Shown one piece after another: positions 22,431-34,641 of a stretch of DNA of 64,000 nucleotides. Below the pieces are notes generated by a model. It was not told where the DNA came from. It did not search any database and saw nothing but the letters and a program-made list of their open reading frames with translations. A program made the translations under genes and the position numbers. This DNA comes from Myotis daubentonii (lineage: Eukaryota; Chordata; Mammalia; Chiroptera; Vespertilionidae). The stretch lies in NCBI RefSeq assembly GCF_963259705.1, contig NC_081842.1:61888787-61952786 (forward strand). Reading direction: 5' to 3'. How positions within the stretch are numbered: the first letter of the stretch is position 1; the number at the start of each line of letters is the position of its first letter.

Positions 22431-24744
22431 AGTAAATGTTTGGATTTTCAGTGCAACCCACATAGACTTGTTGCATTTATAAAACAACATCACATTATGA
22501 TCTCTGAGAATTTAGAACGATTTTTCCTCAAGAAGTGTAATCACTTCTACAGAAAAGTACTTTTCTTTCCTTTTAGCTATATCTGATACAATGAGACTCT
22601 GATTAGTAACCTCAATTCACTTTTGAGCCAACCAAGAAACAATGAAGTGGAAATTAGGAGCGATAAGAGCTCTTCTATTTAGTAACTTATGACACAGAGG
22701 CTCAACAGTTGTTAATTTTCTTTTACCTTCTCCTCTTTTTATTTTCTTATACTAATTTTCAACTCACACGTGTAGCTGAGGAGCGGAGCCCCACTGGATC
22801 TCTTTGGGGTTCTTGTGTGACGCCTTGAACATGGCCCCTTGGCAGTTACACTGATTCTTCTAAGTTGAAGGCTCCAGATCCGGGGGTATTCATATTCTCT
22901 TAAATTGTATGTCAAAATATATTTATATTTTTGGGGAAGATGATTGGCCCATGAGTTTCATCAGATTTTCAAATGATTTTCAAATGATTCAGTGACCTGA
23001 AAAAGAAAAAAAGAGGCAGGACTTGACTCCAAGATCTGGTTGTGGCCTAGACCTTGAATTGTCAGTCTGGACAAGTCACATGACCTCTCTGGAAAGAGGG
23101 GAAGTTAGTTGTGTATAGTGTACATGGACATTTGTAAAAAATTAATAAAAAATTTATGGCAAATTGGGTTTATGGGTCAAGGGACAGTTTACTGTCAATC
23201 TGAACCATAGAAATTATTCTGTAGCTAGCTATTGAGCTGTGAGCTTTGGAGGACAAAATAGGCTTCAGCTGTAGTATGATAGATTTGGGTAAACTATAAA
23301 GAGATGTTTCCTATGAGAATTGCAAACACAAGAATGAATTTGCGTAATCTTTTCTACAAGCCCTCATAAATTAGGTAACATTTTTATTTGTTTGAGATGA
23401 TTTAGAAGCGATCTTATTTGGAGTTAAAATAGGTTGTATTACCTATGAAAGAGCCATATACTGAGTCTTAAAAAACAACAACCGAATACTAGTTAAAAGT
23501 ATAAAATGTTTCCTCTTATTTCCATTTGTATTTCCTCCGGTTGTCCTGCTTTTCTTCATGCAAGTAACTTGTGTGTTTGCTGTAATGTGTGTACTTACCT
23601 AAGAAGAGGGTGTTTTCAAACCCTCTTCTCATCCTGTAATGTACTGGTGGGAAATTTTCTACCCTGACCCCATTCCTTCCCTCTTTAGTTCTGCCCATTC
23701 TTTAGCCCATCCTCTGATATACACTCATTACCTGCGTGTATGTTAACTGTCTGTGAAATACTGTTGTTAATACACAATCATAGATAAAACCCATCTGACT
23801 TTTGGACTACTTGCTATTTTATTTAAGAATCTGCAAAGCAAATACATCATGTAATGATGCCCTAAGACTATCTTTCCCAAGGTAATTTATCGCAAAGAAT
23901 GCTACAGATGTGTCTAGAGGAAATAATTGGAGGAACTCAAGAGAAATGAGAACATATTTTAATTAGACTCCATGTGGGGGATGGGAGGTGTTGGAATGAT
24001 TTTTAGATGGCCTCTCAGGGGTCATCCTGGCTCCAGCATTCTGAGACCTAAAAAGTGTTGCTCAGTCGAAGACCACTGCAAACAAAAGGCTTCTGTGCAT
24101 AATGAGCTCACTGTGCTGCTGACCCGGGAGGCTTGGCAGAAAGGCCCATCATACGACTGCCATTAGTCAATTAAGGTCAATACCAATTAGGGAATATTCA
24201 TTAAAACTGTAGGCTCCCTAAGCAAAAAACAGCATTGATTCTCTGTGTGTATAGATAAAAACATCCACTTTATTTCTATGTATAAACAAGTAGAAACAGT
24301 TTTTCCCAAACCAAAAGAAAGAGAATAACACTGAATATCTTTTGAATGTATCTAATAATAGTAACCTGGTGCTTTTAGGTTGCATGACTTCTTTTTAGCA
24401 CCTCATTACCACCATGCAGAACTTTTTCATTCTTATTTTGCATAGTTCACCTAGCCCACAACCCCATCTCCATGGGTGGGGTGGGTCTCCTAGCTACCCA
24501 GGAACTTGATTCTCTCCCACAGCTATGGCCTTTCCACAACCTGCATTAGAATAATGGTACCACATAATAGAAATGGATTGATGTAAATGAAAAACCAGTC
24601 TTCTGCCCTGAATATTTCTGAGTATTGTATGTTTATCTGGTAATTTTTGACTTTTGGGTGCATTTTTTTTTTTGTAACCATTGCTTTAATATTCTATTTT
24701 CAGACAGAGACAACTCTTGAACTATAGACTGGACCGTGGAGAGC
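22431..24744. other. Intron, mostly unique
   Basis: Includes a MIR-like patch near 23030-23110 and an AT-rich segment at 24120-24240 with several TAATT/CAATTA motifs. Confidence 0.5.
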
Positions 24745-24915
24745 ATGTCCTCATATTTTAGCATGCATAAGAATTACCTGGGGAGCTTATTAAAGATGCC
24801 TAGTCTTGAGTTTTTACCTCCTGAGATTGTGATTCAGATGTCTGAGGTTGAGTCCTTGAATCAGCAATTTTAAACAGGTGTCTCATAATCCTGATGCATG
24901 TGGCCCAGGGAGCTC
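24745..24915 (+). mobile_element. MER5/Charlie-like hAT relic
   Basis: Segments such as AGAATTACCTGGGGAGCTTATTAAA, broken here only in name, and the later GATGCATGTGGCCCAGGG follow the order of MER5-type consensus. Termini and duplication are not clear, so it is an old, eroded copy. Confidence 0.5.
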
Positions 24916-25154
24916 ATTCTATAGGTCGCCAAAGCCCAGCAAGTCCCACTCGGGCTCATCTGGGGCTGGGAATGTGGGCTTCTAATTCTGCAGTCCTATG
25001 TCTCAGCAAAGTGGCCTGGCCTGCCTCCCTTTAGGAATTGCTTTTGTGAAGACCACCAAAGACCTGGTTGCCAATCTAGTGTAGTTGGCTTGCAGGTTTT
25101 ATAATAAATTGACTTAAACATACAGATCAATTTTATAGCTTTTTATGTCTGTAA

Positions 25155-25684
25155 CTAGATGCCCGGCACACGAAATTTGTGCGCAGATATGGTCCCTAGG
25201 CCTGACCAGCTGGCCCCGCCCCTCCCCACCGCCACCCATCCCTGGTTCCCCATTTGCCATCCGGTGATCGGAGCCTACTGGTGGGGGGGGAGGAACAGAG
25301 AGGTAGGCCAGTCCACCCGTTCACCGGCCCCGCCTCCCCCCACCCCCCACCCTGGCTCCCCATTCGCCATCGGGTGATCAGAGCCTAATGGCCGGGGAAA
25401 GGGACTGAGAGGTTGGCCGTTCTGCCTGCTCACCAGCCCCACCCCTGCCGCGTGTTGCACTCTGTGTGTGGGGCGACTGGTGGGGCAGGGGACTTGGCCT
25501 GGCACTACCCGCGCCCCCCGCCACCAATCCCCAGTTCGCCATTCACCATTGGGCGATCAGAGCCTGCCGGCCAGGGAAAGAGACCAAGAGGTGGTCAGTG
25601 CGCCTCATAGTGACTGGTCAAGTGGGCATTCTGGTTGTTCCACTGTTAGGGTCAATTTGCATATTACCCTTTTATTATATAGGA
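25155..25684 (-). mobile_element. Helitron unit (head-to-tail pair, downstream unit)
   Basis: On the - strand begins TCCTATATAATAAAAGGG (25684) and ends at CTAG (25155-25158) after GTGCGCACAAATTTCGTGTG-like terminal sequence. The interior is GC-rich with repeats of a CCATTCGCCATCGGGTGATC-like segment. It abuts the unit at 25685-25936 in the same orientation. Confidence 0.83.
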
Positions 25685-25936
25685 TAGAGGCCTGGTGTAT
25701 GGGTGAGGGCCGGCCGGCCTGCTCTGATGGGGGTCCCAGATTGGGGTGGGAGTCCCCGTTAGGGGGCGGGGATTGCCAGGGCGAGGGGCCACGGGCAGTT
25801 TGCAGGCTGGCCATCCCCCCAATCAGGGTGGGGGTCCCTGCTGGGGGTTGGGGCCGGCCAGGGAAAGGGGTGGGCGTGGTCATTCTGGTTTCTGGTCATT
25901 CTGCCATTTTGGTCACTGGGCTTTTATTATATAGGA
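25685..25936 (-). mobile_element. Short Helitron unit (head-to-tail pair, upstream unit)
   Basis: On the - strand begins TCCTATATAATAAAAGCC at 25936 and ends CACCAGGCCTCTA at 25685, directly joined to the start of the neighbouring unit. The final G of the CTAG end is absent, exactly as at 57775/57776. Interior has GGGACCCCC repeats. Confidence 0.8.
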
Positions 25937-26189
25937 TTACTCTTTTTTCCTTCCTTATTCTACCCTCTCTAGGTACTTGTCTGACCCTTCTAGTCATTCG
26001 TTCTTGTGCTCTTTTTCAAGTTCCTTATATTTCCAGCTACCTACTGGGTATTTACATCTGCTTGCTCCTCAGAACTTGTCAAACTCAGTGTCTAAAGTTG
26101 AACCCCGAATCATTTTCTCCAAAATGTTTCCTCTACCTTCATTTCCTTATGGTATACGTTTTACATGCACATATTTGACATAATACTTT

Positions 26190-26490
26190 TTATAGAATTA
26201 TATCTCCTGTTTTTTATCACCTAATGTTACAGCATGATCATTTTCCATTTTCCCTAAATTTTTTTCAAAAGCATTTAAAAGAATAGTTGTGTAATAGTTT
26301 GTTATTGAACTATTTATTGCTGGACATCTAGGTTGTTTTAAAATTTTTACTATTTTAAGTGACCCGGTAATACTTTATAAATCTTTGCATTTTTGGTTGT
26401 TTCCTTAGGAAAGATTCCTTGAAATGGTATTACTAGGCCAGAAATTAGGAATGTTTTCAAAGTACTGGGTATTAGACAGTTTTAATTTCA
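26190..26490 (-). mobile_element. Eroded L1-like fragment, antisense
   Basis: TATTGCTGGACATCTAGGTTG and AAATGGTATTACTAGGCCAG echo the antisense L1 3' text, strongly diverged. Confidence 0.45.
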
Positions 26491-26599
26491 GTGATCCTTT
26501 TTGAGCCTTGACTAAGGACTTAGCTACATTACCTAGATACAAGCTTTTCATCCCACACATTCATTATTTCTTAAAGAACAACAACACAGCAACACCACC

Positions 26600-26652
26600 A
26601 CACACACACACTCACACACACACACACTCACACACACACACACACACACAGT
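26600..26652. repeat. (CA)n microsatellite with CTCA interruptions
   Basis: CA run broken by ACTC units. Confidence 0.93.
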
Positions 26653-28689
26653 CACACCTGTCCTGTCTGTCTAATCTAGACTTCCTCAGGACATACTCTC
26701 CTAAGAATTTAGGGCACCTATTGTCTTTTGGTCATCTTTGAGGTGAATCCTCACACTATACAGAGTAATTGTTCTCCTTCTATAAATTCAACAGGGACAA
26801 CCAGCTAGAATGGCTTTGATAATCACTTTTTTCACGTGGTCACATTGTCCTGGGATGTTATTCCTCACCTATTGTACGATGAAGAGTAACTTTTGACATG
26901 TGTCTTTAAGTGATTCATTGCTGTTTTCTCTGTCTGGAGTGTGGTGCTACCTTTTTTACTGTTTAAATCTTCTCTCTGTCTTTCCAGGTCCCACTCAAGA
27001 CTCAGACTATCCACAATCTTTCCTTTTTGAGTCTAGCTGTGTCAGTTGCTTCCTTTTCTGAAATCCAGTAGCACCTTAATCTGAACCCGGAATCTTACAT
27101 AGGGGCTTGGATCTTCTCTAAGAAGAGCCGTGTAGCCTACAGTTCATGCCAGGGATCATAAAAATTGGCTCCTCTTTTAAAGAAAAATCTTCCATACATA
27201 TTGGAGGGCAGGTAGTTTATTTGTACTTCATGCCTAATCTAGACAGAACCTCCAAAATCTAGCCTTTAACATCCAGGGAATCTGGTGCATGCAACTTTAT
27301 TTATTGGTAGAACAGCCTGCTCTTCCTCACACATATTTTTTCAGGTGCCTTTGCAGTGCACAACATTCAGCAGATATAAATTACTGCTGGGAGGAAAGGG
27401 GGGAGTTAGTGCTTGGAACCTATGAAACAGGATAATGACTTCTATTAATGTAGAGAATCCCAAAATGCTTAACTCAATGCTAAGGACATAACGAGCCCTT
27501 ACTAAATATCTGTTCTCTCTTTACCTACATGTTAGTTTCATTTTATTTTTATAATAATGCCTCTTGTGATAACTAGGTAGGATTGAAGAACTTACATTAT
27601 AAAATGAACTTGTTAATCCTTCCAGTCACTGGCTGACCTCGGCTTTAAATCAGATTTTATTCACTGCAATTAAATTTAGCATTCTTCATTTTTTTATTCA
27701 CTCCAGTGGCAGAAGCAATCATAACTATCCAATGTTTACATTTATTGATGTTACTATAGTGAAAATGCATGTATCCCTTTGTAATATTCTCTTTATCTTG
27801 CTCCTCATAACATCATCCTTGTTTTTTTCCACTAAGTAGGGAAAGTTGGAGACTAATAAAATGCATGACCACAAGATTCCTGGCTGTAGTCCTCATATAA
27901 GTCATCTCTGAGTACATTGTAATAAAGTAAGGAAAGGGAAGGATTAAACTACCAAATTTAGTCACAGAATATGCCTGCATTCCCCCTTGCTTTTCCCTCA
28001 AGCATGCATGATGGTCACAGTGATGGTAATTATGTTTTCTGGATTCTGTTTACTCCACATTTGTCAACTCTGATTTATTTCTCTTCTCCCTTCAGAAAAG
28101 AACAACAGTGTGTTCACTATTGGCTGGCAAGGTTAATTGTTCAACTTTGACCTTTTTTAAAGTCCAATTTCCCGTGAAATAGTATAGAGAACTTCGTGGC
28201 AATATTCATGATTCTGAGAAATACAAGAAAAGAGGTGATTTGCAAGTGATTGTAGAATAAGCAGTATTCAGTTTGAGTTCCTTTTTCTTTAGATTTTGGG
28301 AGGGCTTGTGCAGGTGCTGTGTACCTAGCTCATTTTGCTAATGTCTTCCTAATCAAATGGGCAATATGTAACAGGCCCATTAGCCCAGGGGAAGTAGGAA
28401 AGATAAGGAGCTTTAGAGGGTGATGACCTTTCTGGGAGGTTAAGAAAGGAGTACTGGTCACTTGAGCCCTGCTCAGGTTGGTAACCAAACCACCTGTGCC
28501 TTTCCTTTAGCCTATAGATGAGGCGCCTTCTACTAAAGCCTCTGAACAGTGGGCTACTGTTTTAAAGTATAAATTACTTTCACTCCTCAAAACAAGGGTG
28601 AAGTGGGACCTAGTAATTGCATTGACAAAATTGTGTTTGAAATATTTTGCTTGTGAAATAAGTGATTACAAGAAGTAGGGAGCCTGCAA
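26653..28689. other. Intron, mostly unique
   Basis: Possible L2 trace at 26930-27060 (CTGGAGTGTGGTGCTACC; CCAGGTCCCACTCAAGACTC). Otherwise nothing recognised. Confidence 0.5.
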
Positions 28690-28925
28690 GAAGTGGAGAG
28701 CATGGTGGTTAAGAGCATATAAGGACTCTGGACTCGGATTTTTTGCATTCAAACTTTCACTCTGTCATTTACTAGCAATAAATTGGTAAAACACTTAATC
28801 CCTCTAGCTCACTTTTCTTATTTTTAATGTAGAGATAATAGCATATAATGACAGTATCTATGTTATATAAAGGTTGTAAAGATTGAACTAATAAATACAT
28901 GCAAAGAACTTAGAATCAAGAATTG
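28690..28925 (+). mobile_element. MIR SINE relic
   Basis: GTGGTTAAGAGCATATAAGG, CATTTACTAGCAATAAATTG and GATTGAACTAATAAATACAT in MIR order. Confidence 0.68.
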
Positions 28926-29971
28926 TTAGCTGTGGGGCCAACCAGGGAGTGCCCTGTGTAAAAGTATTTGATTTGCATTAAAAGACAAAGCTGCACTGAT
29001 CACTTATCTGTCAGCCAAAATTGTCCATAGATTACCAGTATGCAAACGCTGGTATGAGAGACGCATGAATGATAGTTTAGCTCTATAAAAATACTAAGAG
29101 TCTAAAGCTGCGCTAACCATCATGTTAGCCATTAGCTACTTGTAGATAATTACATTTCAGTGAATTAAAATTCAGTTTCTCACTCACACTGGCTCCATTC
29201 AGGTCTCAGTAGCCACGTGTGGCTGCCAGCATATACAGTGGTGTGGGGTTGGGAGGCATTGTTTCCTGCCTGGGCTTACACTGCAGCTTTTCATCCACTC
29301 TCTAGCAGCAGTTTTTACATTTGTTTTTGAAGTATTTTTTAAAAGCTCTTTGTTTGGTGACCCTAGGCCCCTGGTGCTAAAAGAAAATTTCATAGGGGAA
29401 TGGAAAGGGTGGTTTTCCTCAGTGAACTTCAAAGGATACATTTTAGTGCCTTTCCAGGCATGAAAGGAAAATTGAGTTGGGTTATATATGTATTTGCATG
29501 TGTATATTCCCGCACGCCCCCCACCCCCCCGCCCCATCCCCACACCACTAAGAAAAGCATATCAGTGAGAAACTTCAACCTTTAGATACTTTTAATAAAA
29601 TATATAAAATTCATATTACCCTAGGGATTTTTTTTCTGTGTCATAATAATGCTGTATCTCATTGTGGCAATCAGTATCTGCTATTGCTAGAATAATGCTT
29701 TATCATGTGTAATGGGAAATAGCACGCTTAATCATTTAGTGGTGGTTTGAAGAATTTTTACTAAGTTAAAACCCAACTGGAGGAAGATTGAGCTGGTGGT
29801 GGGCTATGACAGATAAAGCTCTTAGGCTTATTTACGTTGTTGGATGGGAAGTATCTCTGTTGCTATTCATGATGGAGCCTGTGTTACTCCTTAATCAGAA
29901 AGGATAGAGTACAGAGGGAGCCTATGTGTGCATATGATTTCTTTAGGAAGAGCTGGTAGCATCAAGCATTA
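28926..29971. other. Intron, no feature recognised
   Basis: A C-rich patch at 29516-29545 is the only compositional oddity. Confidence 0.5.
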
Positions 29972-30489
29972 CAATAGTCCCCCTTTATCTGTGGTTTTAC
30001 TTTTGCAGTTTTAGTTACCCATGGTCAACCATGGCCCAAAAAGATTAAATGGAAAATTCCAGAAATAAACAGCTTATAAGTTTTAAATTGTGCACTGTTC
30101 TGAGTAGCATGATGAAATATTGTATCTTCTTGCTCCATCCCATTCACAATGTGAATCATTCCTTTGTCCAGCATATCCCACTGTATTTGCTCCCTACTTG
30201 TTAGCCACTCAGTAGCCTCCCCTTAGTTATTATTAGATTGACTGTCATGATATTGCACTGCTTGTGTTCAAGTAACCAATTATTTCACTTAATAATAGCC
30301 CCAAAGTGCAAGAGTAGTGATGCCGGCAATGTGAATATGCCAAAGAGAAGCCATAAAGTGCTTCCATTAAGTGAAAAGACATGTCTGTATAGGAAAAACC
30401 AGTACAGATAGGGTTTGCTACTATCTGTGGTTTCAGGCATCCACTGGGGGTCTTGGAATGCATCCCCCTTGGATAAGGGGGACCTACTG
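29972..30489 (+). mobile_element. Tigger (pogo-type) DNA transposon remnant
   Basis: Termini AATAGTCCCCCTTTATCTG and GGATAAGGGGGACCTACTG are typical of Tigger1/MER2 elements. The interior matches the Tigger 5' region and keeps the start of the transposase frame (30299-30381, with MPKRSHKVLPLSEKT), then jumps to the 3' end, so most of the transposase gene is deleted. Mammal-wide fossil. Confidence 0.82.
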
Positions 30490-32557
30490 TTCATGTGTCA
30501 GGGGGAATTACCTATTTTCCCAAAACAAGTCTATACTTGCATTTCTGACTCAATAAATACAGAGTTAAATCTTTGTATTTTCTCTTTACTAAGTTTTGCA
30601 TTGGTAACTGTCCACATACCTCCCCAACATAATCTGTAATTTTTCCCAAGTCTTGAGTTTGAGGACTACAGCCAGTTGTCAGTGGTGAATAATTTCAGAT
30701 GCTCACATTAAAATGAATGCATTCCTTCCCCCAGAATGATGTAGGCAGAGGCATATACTTGATTGAGATGTGTGCATTTTTCTTTATGCCTGCTGTACTT
30801 CAAAAATTTTACAGAAGATTTAAAGTTATAGCTGATTTTATCTTATTTCTAAGTATTGGATTTATTTACTTTTGGTAAATAAATAGTCTTTCGTGCTGAT
30901 CAAGCAATTTAAACGTTTATTGTTCTTTAATTTTATTCCTGGTTATAACAATAACAACGGTTATAAATTTTATTTGGTTTATTATGTAATTTTCTAAAAT
31001 AAGCATTTAGAGCTATAAGTTTTCCTTTAAACACTAGTATAACTGCATCACAAATATTTCAGGGTTATAGAGAAAAAGGCCCATAGCACTAAGTAGCAAA
31101 AGTGTTAACGCAAAGCTGACCCAGTAAAGCCATCATCGCCATGGGGAAGGCCCCTAACTCTATTGATACTTATTTGATACCCTCTGGAGGAAGAAACTTA
31201 CATAAATATGAGCAGGGTAGATAAAATCTTTTCTGAAGTAAATCTAGCAACCACACACATACACAAAAAGCCAACAAGCACACAAGTACTTGGATACTCA
31301 GGGAGGTAACAAAATATTGGATTAGAGGTCCACAGTTTGGCCCAATTGGAAATCCAAAGTTTAGTAAAAGAATTTATACAACAAAAAGATTAAAGGGAAC
31401 TGTTTGACTTTTGCACTTCTACAACATAGGTTCTGAATTAAGTTTAACATTTGTTGAAATGCTCCTTCATGGTTTTAATTGATCTGGGACTCAAATTATA
31501 ATTATACCTCAGTATCCCAATATATGTAAACAAGGTAACCCTATACACAGGGATTATACTAAATTTGAATAAGGTATCTTCTATACTTAGAGGGAAGTTA
31601 CCAAATATAAAATAGAGAACAAATAGCATGCCTTAACTTAACCACTTAAATTATTACCTTACCTATATTCCCCATAGTCATAGAATTTATAGCCCTGAAA
31701 TAGCTCATAGTCAGCATGGGTGTTCTGACTCAGTGAGTAGTAAATTAAATTTAATTTAATTTAATTACATCTTTGGCACTTAAAATTGTCTTGAGAAAAT
31801 GGGACAACCTTGACCTCCTCTCCAGTCCATGATTAAAGTAGTTAATATTTCCCAATGCAAATTAAAATAGAACCTTCAAGAATTGAAACCCATATATAAG
31901 ACCTTTCTAAAGAAAGGGTCATCATTCCTACTATTTCTCCATTTAACAGCACAATCACAATTTGACCTGTTGTTAAACTTGGAAAGAATAAATGGTACCT
32001 CATAGTGGATTAGCATAACCTTCATGCCATGATCCTACCCATTAAGGCCTGCATTTCCAGTGTTGCTGAAATTACTGACTTCATCTAATCACCAACAGGT
32101 AACACTTTGCTGTCATGGATTTGGCTCAGTTTTGTTCAGAGCCTATTTCAACAGCCTCTTAGTTGCAATTTGCCTTCATCTTTGAAGGGATACAATACAC
32201 CTTTACTCAGCTGTCCATGAAGTACAACTTAATATAGTCTTTGCAAGCAAGGTCTTAGCCACAAGTATGACATCACATTCATGACATTTCCTTCAGGGAG
32301 ATTCATTTGATGTACTCATTCAGGACATACTAATACAAGGAACATGAGCCACTGCTCCACATAGTGCAGGACCCTGCTTACCTTTGTTAAATACCTGAAA
32401 ATTGATAAGTTGAGAGCCATTTCATTCCCTGACACTGTCAAGGAAGAGCTATGAATTGCCCTTTCAATATCCACAAATGTTAAAACAGGCTCAGCATTTT
32501 TCAGGACGTTTTGGGTGTACCGTGCCAGCACAGCCAAGGGTGAACCTGAGGAGGGGC
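30490..32557. other. Intron, AT-rich; possible decayed repeat
   Basis: A short TTTAA repeat lies at 31741-31770. 31080-32557 could be decayed retroviral internal sequence linked to the LTR at 32558, but no gene motif is visible. Confidence 0.4.
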
Positions 32558-32988
32558 TGTGAAGGATTAAAGAAGACAGACAAGAGAATACAGCTGGGGT
32601 TCGGTGGATCTCCCGTGCCTGGATGAGGACACAGAAAGACCCAGCCCACAAGCTGAAGCTTTATTTTATAGTCAGATCACTCAAAGCAAAGCAAGGGTAG
32701 TGGTGAACATGTTTACAATGTTCTTTGAGTTTCATCTTGTTTTGGCAGCACTTGTTGCACCTCCCACGGCCCATTAGCTATATAGGAAGGAGCAAGGGAG
32801 GACTATAAGGTCAAGCTTAATTATGCTAAGAGGGCTCTGCCCTCCAAGCTGGGACTTGTTTGTGGCCCTGCCACAGGTCAGCAGCAGCAGTCCAAGGCTT
32901 AACCCTATAACCACTCCGTACATCTGGGTTTTGGAGACAACATATTTTTCATTAACAAACATTAAGCCAATTTGTACAATTTGTTACA
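32558..32988 (-). mobile_element. LTR-like segment of an endogenous retrovirus
   Basis: Read on the - strand it begins TGTAACA, has TATATAGC (near 32780), a combined TATAAAATAAAG promoter and poly-A signal (near 32671), and ends near TTCACA. The short distance between TATA and AATAAA recalls betaretrovirus-like LTRs. No target duplication seen; sequence at 31080-32557 could be decayed internal region but I could not recognise any gene in it. Confidence 0.42.
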
Positions 32989-33020
32989 GGAAAACCAGCC
33001 TACAATGGAAGGCTCTAGAA

Positions 33021-33225
33021 CAGGGGTCCTCAAACTACGGCCCACGGGCCACATGCAAATACAAATACTGTATTTGTTCCCATTTTGTTTTTTTACTTCA
33101 AAATAAGATATGTGTAGTGTGCATAGGAATTTGTTCATAGTTTTTTTTTTAAACTATAGTCTGGCCCTCCAATGGTCTGAGGGACAGTGAACTGGCCCCC
33201 TGTTTAAAAAGTTTGAGGACCCCTG
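33021..33225 (+). mobile_element. hAT MITE, CAGGGGTCCTCAAACT family
   Basis: 205 bp with inverted termini CAGGGGTCCTCAAACTA and, at the other end, the reverse complement of AGTTTGAGGACCCCTG. The 8-bp target duplication CTCTAGAA is perfect (33013-33020 and 33226-33233) and fits the TCTAGA-type target of Buster-like hAT elements. The termini resemble those of the OposCharlie (OC1) group, a name I give from memory. Confidence 0.88.
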
Positions 33226-33374
33226 CTCTAGAATTTGTGCAAATTGCAATAGAGGGCTCTCCCATTAGTGCCCCTCTTCCCATGTCAACACTTTTTTACT
33301 AAAGGCTTTAGCAACCTACTCTCATGCCTCCTAGAATCTCTGGACCACCCATGATGGCCACAAGTTGTCTGTAG

Positions 33375-33727
33375 ACTTTTTTTGTTCCCCTCACCTCTCC
33401 CACCCCCAGTGTCTTGTGTCCATTGGTTGTGCTTATATGCATGCATACAAGTCCTTTCGTTGATCTCTTACTTCCTCCCCATCCCTCCCCAGCCTTCCTG
33501 TTGTAGTTTGACAGTCTGTTCAATGCTTCTTTGCCTCTGTATCTATTTTTGTTCATCAGTTTATAGTGTTCTTTATATTCCACAAATGAGTGAGATCATG
33601 TGGTATTTTTCTCTCACTGACTGGCTTGTTTCACTTAGCATAATGCTCTCCAGTTCCATCCATGCTGTTGCAAATGGTAAGAATTCCTTCTTTTTTACAG
33701 CAGCGTAGTATTCCATTGTGTAGATTT
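33375..33727 (-). mobile_element. L1 3' end, antisense
   Basis: Contains the antisense ORF2 terminus (ATTCCACAAATGAGTGAGAT; CCATCCATGCTGTTGCAAAT; TAGTATTCCATTGTGTAGAT) and CT-rich 3' UTR. 5'-truncated copy; no intact frame. Confidence 0.85.
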
Positions 33728-34407
33728 TTGATGCAATCAACTGCCCTCCTATGCTTTATACAATTTGCTTTTAGATACTGAGATCTGGAAATGGAGGCTC
33801 TCATAGGCTCTGAGCACATCAACCTCTGCAGTATCTCTGTTTAGCTACTCAGTAACTCTTCTTTATTGAGCTGTGTGGAATCATGTCCTTCATATGTGCA
33901 ACTAAGTCTTCAGTCAAAGACTTAAGGGAATTCTCTATAGATATCTGGAGTTCTTTGTTTCTACAGTTCCTACTCTCTGGTAACCTACTCCACAAATTCA
34001 CCCATCTCAGTAGCCCAAACTTGAATTTCTCCTCCTTAGTTTAATGAGTATTCTATGCTCTGCTTTGATACTACCTCTCTACACTAAGTCAGGAATGGGC
34101 TTTCAGGCAGCTCACCTGTTTTCCAACTTTTGAAAACAATTGCTTCATGTATTTTGCTCAGTTTTATAGTAATTTATGCACAATGGGAGGGATAGTAGTA
34201 GAAGTTATAATACACTGGTACTGGAAGTTATAATACACATTTTACTAGTACTTACTGGAAACTTTCTTATTCTCACCATTTCAGTAATAATATCTGTCTT
34301 GCTGAATGGTATGCTTTGCCTTCATAGTACATTATATTTAGCTCCACTTATATAATCTAGACCAGATATTATTTTTACCACAATAATACTTTTATTCCTA
34401 ATTCTTT

Positions 34408-34628
34408 TTTTAAAAAATATATTTTATTGATTTTTTTACAGAGAGGAAGGGAGAGAGATAGAGAGTTAGAAACATCGATGAGAGAGAAACATCAATCAGC
34501 CGCCTCCTGCACATCTCCTACCGGGGATGTGCCCGCAACCCAGGTACATGCCCTTGACCGGAATCGAACCTGGGACCCTTCAGTCCACAGGCTGATGCTC
34601 TATCCACTGAGCCAAACCGGTTTCGGCA
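34408..34628 (-). mobile_element. VES SINE
   Basis: Reverse-oriented copy; B box complement GGAATCGAACC near 34560 and end ACTGAGCCAAACCGGTTTCGG. The 13-bp duplication ATTCCTAATTCTT is present at 34394-34406 and 34629-34641. Recent insertion. Confidence 0.92.
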
Positions 34629-34641
34629 ATTCCTAATTCTT

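Noticed and set aside
25468..26178. 236-codon open frame on +
   Set aside because: It runs through two GC-rich Helitrons and out into unique intron; composition is repetitive, other frames are also open, and no domain is visible.
32316..32651. 111-codon open frame on - near the LTR
   Set aside because: No retroviral or host domain could be recognised; part of it lies in the LTR itself.
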